The notes beneath the pieces are model-generated. The model searched no databases. It was not told where the DNA came from and saw only the letters and a list, made by a program, of their open reading frames with translations. 11,703 bases of DNA from Anaerolineales bacterium UBA877 (GTDB taxonomy: Bacteria; Chloroflexota; Anaerolineae; Anaerolineales; Villigracilaceae): assembly GCA_002294405.1 (NCBI GenBank), contig DBFP01000044.1, positions 1 through 11,703 on the forward strand, in the 5' to 3' direction. Positions 7,501 through 11,703 of this stretch are shown here, in pieces (the first letter of the stretch is position 1; each line of letters begins with the position of its first letter). Position numbers and translations under genes: made by a program.

Positions 7501-8447
7501 AACTGGCGCGCGCCTGGATGGTTGATCACGCCTGGAAGGAAACTGCCGAGACAGCCTGGACATGGTTGAAAGAACAGGAATACAGCCCCGAGATGATCGA
7601 GGATGACGATGAAGTCCGCCGATTGTACCTGGAGCAATGGCTGGGAGATCGGGGCTATGACGTATATCAACTAAACGATGTAAACTATGCACGCCATGCA
7701 ACAGCAACCGAATGGATGAGAGATCATAACTTCGATCCGGAAACCATCTTCTCCAAGGAAATACCAGTACCGTCAGAACGCAAAACCTTTGATCATAATG
7801 CTGTCCGTGCCTGCCTTAAATTATGGTTGCATGTGTTTGGTCACGATAATGTGTCCGACTCAAAACTGGATGCAACGATTCAAGCAGTGACCCTTGAACG
7901 AGGCGTTCCCGCTCCGATCCTGGGGAAACAGGTGCTGCATGATGGCAAAACGGGAGATCCCTATGATCAACCCGTAACTGTCGGCGTAATGAGCATGTTG
8001 AAATTACACCACCTGGTTGAGGACAAGGTCCACGCCCGTTCAACCGGACCCTACAGCCTGGTTACCCAACAACCCCTCGGAGGTAAGGCGCAGTTCGGCG
8101 GACAACGCTTCGGTGAAATGGAAGTTTGGGCGCTGGAGGCATATGGTGCGGCCTACACATTGCAGGAAATGCTGACGGTTAAATCGGATGATGTTCAAGG
8201 CCGGGTGAACACGTATGAGGCGATAGTGAAGGGCGAGCAAATTGAAGAACCCAGCATCCCTGCTTCCTTCAGAGTCCTGGTCAAAGAATTGCAGAGCCTT
8301 GGGCTGGCCGTGGAGGCCGTGACAGATACGGGTGAAATAATCAAGTTTGGAAAGGATGAAGAAAAGATCCATCCTCCGAGATACACCACAGGCTTGATTG
8401 ACATCGGTGAAGAATTGGTGAAAGGCATAAAACGCGAAAGAACTTAG
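4533..8447 (+). CDS. rpoB: DNA-directed RNA polymerase subunit beta
   Basis: The 1304-residue beta subunit of RNA polymerase, which forms one side of the active-site cleft and the rifampicin pocket. Landmarks: the rifampicin region [13 protein letters not shown] to LSALG (408-435), [12 protein letters not shown] (463-474), the active-site [11 protein letters not shown] (910-920, with K911 and K919) and [14 protein letters not shown] (1194-1207). No large E. coli-type insertion lies before the [10 protein letters not shown] block. Instead residues about 992-1130 are an insertion between EEIEAEL and the conserved HDGKTGDP block, which in E. coli is bridged by a short loop. A tail of about 40 residues follows the usual end. 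At the E. coli Arg529 position the residue is Thr430. The ATG has AGGAG 6 nt upstream. Neither the rplKAJL genes nor rpoC flank it, so the beta operon is dispersed here. Confidence 0.98.
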   Translation: MASVLPEKNYARIPVTLSLPNLIEVQLDSFKRLKAEGLGDLFHEISPIESYNKGMKLFFPSRGPESKQWGLKYWFGDPKHNIEECVERDLTYASPLYVSVLLAGADVPEPIKQDIFLGDFPEMTDKGTFIINGTERVVVSQLIRSPGVYFEAPTDRSTGRPLAMAKLIPDRGAWMEFETRKSDYIILKFNRKRTVPITVFLRALSAVDDGEKGNSILKSGTDEELINLFKDVDTNPERMFVASTLRQEPEWDTTGGLSIAEAALIEFFKRMRPGDPATLDNARAFLEEQLFDQRHYDLERVGRYKLNQKLDLQIPIPHRTVTKADVIRLLRRMILINNGIEPPDDIDHLGNRRVKTVGELIQNKLRIGLRRMERVIKERMSIRDQEQLSPVTLVNIRPVVAALREFFGSSQLSQFMDQTNPLAELRHKRTLSALGPGGLRRERAGFDVRDVHHSHYGRICPIETPEGPNIGLIGRLASFARVNEYGFIETPYRRVIKQAACNDPMLEGRALRENLTDSKTGEVLIKAGERITSKMTKMIARTKRDVALVPFVSDEFEYLSADAEDKYVIAQANAVLTESREFENMRISCRYHSGFIFTAPENLDYMDVAPHQVVGISAALIPFLEHDDANRALMGSNMMAQAVPLVRPEIPIVSTGMEPYAALDSGQVIVAEAGGDVISVTGSCIVVKEKDSSTHTYNLRKYQRSNQSTCIDQRPAVIKGQVIHSGDIIADSSSTESGKLGLGQNITVAFMSWEGANYEDAIVISERLVQEDRFTSIHIEKYEVEARDTKLGPEEITRDIPNVGEDAIKDLDESGIIRIGAEVGPNDILVGKITPKGEKELTPEERLLRAIFGEKSRDVKDTSLRMPHGERGKVVDVKVFTREDNADLSAGVDMMVRVSVAQRRKITAGDKMAGRHGNKGVVSRVVREEDMPFLDDGTPVDIILNPTGVPGRMNLGQVLEVHLGWAAQKLGFRAITPVFDGATEEEIEAELARAWMVDHAWKETAETAWTWLKEQEYSPEMIEDDDEVRRLYLEQWLGDRGYDVYQLNDVNYARHATATEWMRDHNFDPETIFSKEIPVPSERKTFDHNAVRACLKLWLHVFGHDNVSDSKLDATIQAVTLERGVPAPILGKQVLHDGKTGDPYDQPVTVGVMSMLKLHHLVEDKVHARSTGPYSLVTQQPLGGKAQFGGQRFGEMEVWALEAYGAAYTLQEMLTVKSDDVQGRVNTYEAIVKGEQIEEPSIPASFRVLVKELQSLGLAVEAVTDTGEIIKFGKDEEKIHPPRYTTGLIDIGEELVKGIKRERT

Positions 8448-8456
8448 TATTTTTCC

Positions 8457-8486
8457 TTGACGGTCTCCAAGCCGTCATGATAAAAT
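8457..8486 (+). promoter_or_regulatory. Promoter of the str operon (rpsL-rpsG-fusA-tuf)
   Basis: TTGACG (8457-8462), 18-bp spacer, TAAAAT (8481-8486) with an extended TGA just before it. It starts only 9 bp after the rpoB stop codon. The preceding bases form the block TATTTTTCCTTGAC (8448-8461), identical to the rpoB promoter. An inverted repeat, TGACGG/CCGTCA (8458-8463 and 8472-8477), spans the -35 box and spacer and could be an operator. Predicted start is near 8493, giving a leader of about 137 nt. Confidence 0.75.
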
Positions 8487-8541
8487 AGTTCTTCGTTGCC
8501 TACAAGGGCGGCTGCTTCGCACCGTCCACCACGCAGATTGT

Positions 8542-8584
8542 AAGAGTGAGGCCATCTGGCACGTTCGTGATGGCCTTACTTTTT
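8542..8584 (+). terminator. Terminator-like hairpin in the rpsL leader (candidate attenuator)
   Basis: GTGAGGCCATC (8546-8556) pairs with GATGGCCTTAC (8569-8579), 11 bp with one G-U, around a 12-nt loop, and is followed by TTTTT (8580-8584). The pairing can extend to 15 bp using the T-run. It has the form of an intrinsic terminator but lies downstream of the str promoter and 45 nt before the rpsL start. It would therefore either attenuate that transcript or end read-through from rpoB. Confidence 0.65.
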
Positions 8585-8629
8585 GACGAAACAATGTTCT
8601 TGGCAAGGAAAATTATTTCGGAGGCGAAT

Positions 8630-9058
8630 GTGCCCACAATAAACCAATTGATCCGCAAGGGACGTCAGTCAAAGAAACTCAAGAGCAAGGCACCTGCGTT
8701 GCTGTACACGCTTAATACCAAGAAGCAACGCCGTGTGCGCCAACCAAAAGGAGCACCACAAAAGCGCGGTGTGTGCACTATTGTACGCACCATGACTCCC
8801 AAGAAACCGAATTCAGCACTTCGCAAGATCGCCCGTGTACGTTTGACAAACGGTCTGGAAGTTACAGCCTATATCGGGGGGGAGGGACACCAACTGCAAG
8901 AACACTCCGTGGTCCTGGTGCGTGGTGGTCGTGTAAAAGACCTGCCGGGTGTGCGTTACCACATCGTCCGTGGCTCTCTCGATACAACCGGCGTCAATAA
9001 CCGGAAGCAGGGACGCTCCAAGTATGGAGCAAAACGCCCGAAGGAAACCGCGGTTTAG
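8630..9058 (+). CDS. rpsL: 30S ribosomal protein S12
   Basis: A decoding-centre protein of the small ribosomal subunit, 142 residues from the GTG at 8630. The canonical [12 protein letters not shown] opening supports this start, as does GGAGG (8620-8624) 5 nt upstream. An open frame continues 28 codons further but that part overlaps the leader hairpin and has no S12 homology. TPKKPNS (56-62) and GRVKDLPG (100-107) are the streptomycin/decoding loops. Their lysines (K58, K59, K103) are intact, and D104 is the residue that is beta-methylthiolated in some bacteria. Residues about 25-41 are the basic linker insertion found in Firmicutes and Actinobacteria but not in E. coli; it explains the length over 124. 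First gene of the str operon; rpsG follows after 24 bp. Confidence 0.97.
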   Translation: MPTINQLIRKGRQSKKLKSKAPALLYTLNTKKQRRVRQPKGAPQKRGVCTIVRTMTPKKPNSALRKIARVRLTNGLEVTAYIGGEGHQLQEHSVVLVRGGRVKDLPGVRYHIVRGSLDTTGVNNRKQGRSKYGAKRPKETAV

Positions 9059-9082
9059 TTTTTAGTTTAATGGAGTAATCAT

Positions 9083-9553
9083 ATGCGTCGAGCCAAGCCA
9101 GTAAAGCGTGAGATCATTCCTGATATCCGCTACAACAGTGTTACCATCCAAACCATGATTCATCACATGCTTCACCGTGGAAAGAAAAGCACCGCGACCA
9201 ATGTGATGTATAAAACCCTAGACATCATCCGTGAACGCAGCGGTGGCAAGGACCCGGTTGAAATATTTGATACTGCAATGAGGAATGTAGCCCCAGCCAT
9301 GGAAGTCAGACCACGGCGTGTGGGTGGAGCAACCTACCAGGTCCCCATGGAAGTTCCGCAGGCGCGCAGAACCACGCTGGCGATCCGCTGGGTGCTGGAT
9401 TCTTCAAAGGCACGCGCTGGAAAATCGTTTGCTGAAAAACTTGCCGATGAGCTCTTGGACGCCTTTAAGAATGAAGGCGCTTCCATCCGAAAGCGCGAAG
9501 AAACGCATAAGATGGCAGATGCCAATCGTGCCTTCTCGCACTACCGCATGTAA
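9083..9553 (+). CDS. rpsG: 30S ribosomal protein S7
   Basis: A 156-residue S7, exactly the usual bacterial length. It nucleates assembly of the 30S head by binding the 3' major domain of 16S rRNA and lines the E site. The conserved block is at residues 68-88 (NVAPAMEV, RPRRVGGATYQVP), with basic residues at the N-terminus (MRRAKPVKRE). GGAG (9072-9075) is 7 nt before the ATG. In E. coli S7 is the translational repressor of this operon; whether that holds here cannot be read from the sequence. fusA follows after a short 39-bp gap. Confidence 0.98.
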   Translation: MRRAKPVKREIIPDIRYNSVTIQTMIHHMLHRGKKSTATNVMYKTLDIIRERSGGKDPVEIFDTAMRNVAPAMEVRPRRVGGATYQVPMEVPQARRTTLAIRWVLDSSKARAGKSFAEKLADELLDAFKNEGASIRKREETHKMADANRAFSHYRM

Positions 9554-9592
9554 TTGGCGGTTCAGAACCTTAACATTAAGGAATTAGAAAAA

Positions 9593-11662
9593 GTGACGCG
9601 TGCGTTTCCGCTCGAACGGTATAGGAATATCGGCATCATCGCTCATATCGATGCCGGTAAAACCACCACCACAGAGCGAATCTTGTTCTATACGGGAAAG
9701 ACTCATCGACTGGGTTCAGTGGATGATGGTACAACCGTTACCGATTGGATGGAACAGGAGCGGGAACGGGGCATCACCATCGTTTCTGCAGCTGTAACCG
9801 CTGAATGGAAGGGCTATCAAGTTAATATTATTGATACACCCGGACACATTGATTTCACGGCGGAGGTTCAGCGCTCTCTACGAGTATTGGACGGGGGCAT
9901 AGTCGTTTTTGACGCAGTCCAGGGAGTGGAGCCACAAAGCGAGACGGTATGGCGCCAGGCCGACCGCTATGGAGTGCCCCGGATCTGTTTTGCGAACAAG
10001 ATGGACCGGACCGGTGCATCTTACGAGCGAACGCTGGACAGCATAAAGCAACGTCTTGGAGCCAACCCCATCGCAATGCAGATGCCGATTGGAATGGAAT
10101 CTTCTTTCATCGGTGTGGTTGACCTGATGATAATGAAAGCTGTCTTTTGGGATGACGAACTTGGCAGAGATCCCAGGGAGGCTGATATTCCTGCAGATTT
10201 GATGGCAGAAGCAAAAGAACGCCGCCATTCAATGGTGGAGAGGATTGCCGAGCTGAATGATGATTTGACAGTCAAGTATCTTGAAGGGAAAGAAATCAGC
10301 ATTGAAGAATTAAAATCATCCCTGCGCAAGGCAGTGTTGGAAAGCAAAGCCACTCCGGTATTCTGCGGCAGTTCGCTGCGCAACAAAGGCGTCCAATTGG
10401 TACTGGATGCAGTAATCGATTACCTGCCCTCCCCCTTGGATGTTCCCCATATACACGGCACAGACCCCAAGACGGACAATGTTATTGAACTACCGCCTCA
10501 AGACGATGCAATTTTAAGCGCCCTGGTCTTTAAAATTGTTACCGATCCCTACGTTGGACGATTGGCTTATTTCAGGGTTTATTCCGGAACCTTGAAACAG
10601 GGTCAAATGGTTACCAATTCGACAAAAGGAAAGCGTGAGCGGATTGGGCGTTTATTGCGGATGTACGCCGATCATCGTGAAGATGTCACCGAAGTACTGG
10701 CAGGAGATATTGTTGCCGCCCTGGGCTTCAAAGACACCTTCACCGGGGATACGCTTTGCGACAAGAAAATGGTTGTTCTTGAAAACATCACTTTTCCCGA
10801 ACCGGTTATTTCTGTCGCCATTGAACCTAAAACGAGTGCTGATCAATCCCGGATGGGCGAAGCTCTGCGGAAACTCTCCGAAGAAGATCCCACCTTCCGT
10901 GTACACTCCGATGAGAACACAGGTCAAACGATCATTTCAGGCATGGGTGAATTACACCTCGATGTGATCGTAGACCGCATGATGCGTGAATTCCGGGTAC
11001 AAGCTAATGTTGGCAAGCCTCGCGTGGCGTATCGTGAATCGATCTCCAAGCCTGTGCCTGAGATCAATTACAAATATGTCAAGCAAACAGGCGGACACGG
11101 TCAATATGGACACGTGGTCATCTCTCTGGAACCAGGGGAACGTGGAAGTGGTGTGGTTTTTGTGAGCAAGGTTGTTGGAGGAGTTATCCCCCGCGAGTAT
11201 ATTCCGGCAGTGGAAAAAGGTATCAAGGAAGTGTCTGAAAGCGGTGTACTCGCCGGGTATCCCGTGGTTGATATAAAAGTGACATTATTTGATGGTTCTT
11301 TTCACGAGGTGGATTCGAGCGAAATGGCTTTCAAAATGGCAGCCACATTCGCCTTTAAGGAAGGTGTCCAAAAGGGCGGGCCGGTCCTGCTGGAACCGAT
11401 TATGAAAGTGGAAGCGGTTGCCCCGGAAGAATTCCTGGGCGATATCATCGGCGGGTTGAACGCCCGCCGGGCGACCATCCGAGGCATGGAAATGCGCCTC
11501 GGAAACGCGCAAGCCGTGAACGCAACTGTCCCACTGGGTGAAATGTTCGGCTATGCCACTGAATTACGCTCGATGACCCAGGGCCGCGGTGTTTTTTCGA
11601 TGGAATTTGACCACTACGCACCTGTACCCGAATCAGTGGCACGTGAAATATTAAACTCATAG
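9593..11662 (+). CDS. fusA: Translation elongation factor G
   Basis: The GTPase that drives ribosomal translocation, 689 residues from GTG 9593. G-domain motifs are P-loop AHIDAGKT (17-24), RGIT switch I (59-62), DTPGH (81-85) and NKMD (135-138). Domain III has [18 protein letters not shown], and domain IV has GGHGQYGHV. The length matches typical EF-G (about 690). Start choice: the frame is open back to a TTG at 9554 immediately after the rpsG stop, but that codon lacks a Shine-Dalgarno. GTG 9593 has AAGGA 10 nt upstream and gives the standard N-terminus [15 protein letters not shown]. It belongs to the str operon, with no terminator before the next gene. Confidence 0.96.
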   Translation: MTRAFPLERYRNIGIIAHIDAGKTTTTERILFYTGKTHRLGSVDDGTTVTDWMEQERERGITIVSAAVTAEWKGYQVNIIDTPGHIDFTAEVQRSLRVLDGGIVVFDAVQGVEPQSETVWRQADRYGVPRICFANKMDRTGASYERTLDSIKQRLGANPIAMQMPIGMESSFIGVVDLMIMKAVFWDDELGRDPREADIPADLMAEAKERRHSMVERIAELNDDLTVKYLEGKEISIEELKSSLRKAVLESKATPVFCGSSLRNKGVQLVLDAVIDYLPSPLDVPHIHGTDPKTDNVIELPPQDDAILSALVFKIVTDPYVGRLAYFRVYSGTLKQGQMVTNSTKGKRERIGRLLRMYADHREDVTEVLAGDIVAALGFKDTFTGDTLCDKKMVVLENITFPEPVISVAIEPKTSADQSRMGEALRKLSEEDPTFRVHSDENTGQTIISGMGELHLDVIVDRMMREFRVQANVGKPRVAYRESISKPVPEINYKYVKQTGGHGQYGHVVISLEPGERGSGVVFVSKVVGGVIPREYIPAVEKGIKEVSESGVLAGYPVVDIKVTLFDGSFHEVDSSEMAFKMAATFAFKEGVQKGGPVLLEPIMKVEAVAPEEFLGDIIGGLNARRATIRGMEMRLGNAQAVNATVPLGEMFGYATELRSMTQGRGVFSMEFDHYAPVPESVAREILNS

Positions 11663-11695
11663 TTCTTTTTTTGCACACTCGAAGGAGAAAGAGAA

Positions 11696-11703
11696 ATGGC
11701 GAA
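11696..11703 (+). CDS. tuf: First codons of the next gene, probably tuf (elongation factor Tu), cut by window edge
   Basis: Only ATG-GCG-AA is visible, encoding Met-Ala and then Lys or Asn, which fits the MAK start of EF-Tu. A strong Shine-Dalgarno, GGAG (11684-11687), lies 8 nt upstream. The gap from fusA is 33 bp without a terminator. The identity rests on the conserved order rpsL-rpsG-fusA-tuf, not on protein sequence. Confidence 0.6.

Noticed and set aside
8580..8616. Second promoter after the rpsL leader hairpin (TTGACG at 8583)
   Set aside because: No acceptable -10 box at 16-18 bp; the best AT-rich hexamers are 22 or more bp away.
8546..8629. 28-codon N-terminal extension of S12
   Set aside because: The extension covers the leader hairpin and has no S12 homology. 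The GTG at 8630 has a strong Shine-Dalgarno and gives the canonical S12 start.
1..11703. CRISPR arrays, insertion sequences, prophage or long direct repeats
   Set aside because: No repeat-spacer pattern, transposase, integrase or terminal inverted repeats were seen; the window is ordinary chromosomal sequence.

Overview
The window is a chromosomal segment of a bacterium built around core information-processing genes. On the right, a plus-strand block carries rpoB, then rpsL, rpsG, fusA and the first bases of a gene that is almost certainly tuf. On the left, a minus-strand cluster carries a YgjP-type metallopeptidase, a GNAT-like protein, a Tat-exported lipoprotein, a radical SAM/SPASM enzyme and a molbindin. 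The S12 protein has the linker insertion seen in Gram-positive-type lineages. RpoB carries a large lineage-specific insertion, and the usual beta-operon order is broken up. My best guess is a Chloroflexota member, possibly Anaerolineae-like. That is a judgement from general protein character, not a computed placement.

Layout: positions 1-138 hold the end of an unidentified plus-strand reading frame. It meets the minus-strand cluster (188-4108) at an intrinsic terminator (137-164). Within that cluster the metallopeptidase and GNAT genes are 11 bp apart, and the lipoprotein and radical SAM genes overlap by 4 nt (ATGA). The molbindin follows after 118 bp and lies just before the terminator. A minus-strand tRNA with anticodon CAU (4246-4317) has its own promoter and terminator. 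It is divergent from rpoB, whose promoter (TTGACT-N17-TATAAT) lies about 100 bp upstream of the start codon.

rpoB is not followed by rpoC. Its place is taken by a 182-bp gap with a second strong promoter, which shares a 14-nt identical block with the rpoB promoter, and a terminator-like hairpin in the rpsL leader. The str operon (rpsL-rpsG-fusA-tuf) then follows in the canonical order.

The most novel material is as follows. (1) The radical SAM/SPASM enzyme is translationally coupled to a Tat lipoprotein that contains the heptad P-[VI]-[ST]-C-Y-x-P twice, a plausible exported, post-translationally modified protein system. (2) RpoB has an insertion of roughly 130 residues built from degenerate Trp-led repeats, three of them spaced exactly 25 residues apart. 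(3) RpoB has a natural Thr at the position equivalent to E. coli Arg529 in the rifampicin pocket. (4) The rpsL leader carries an attenuator-like hairpin.
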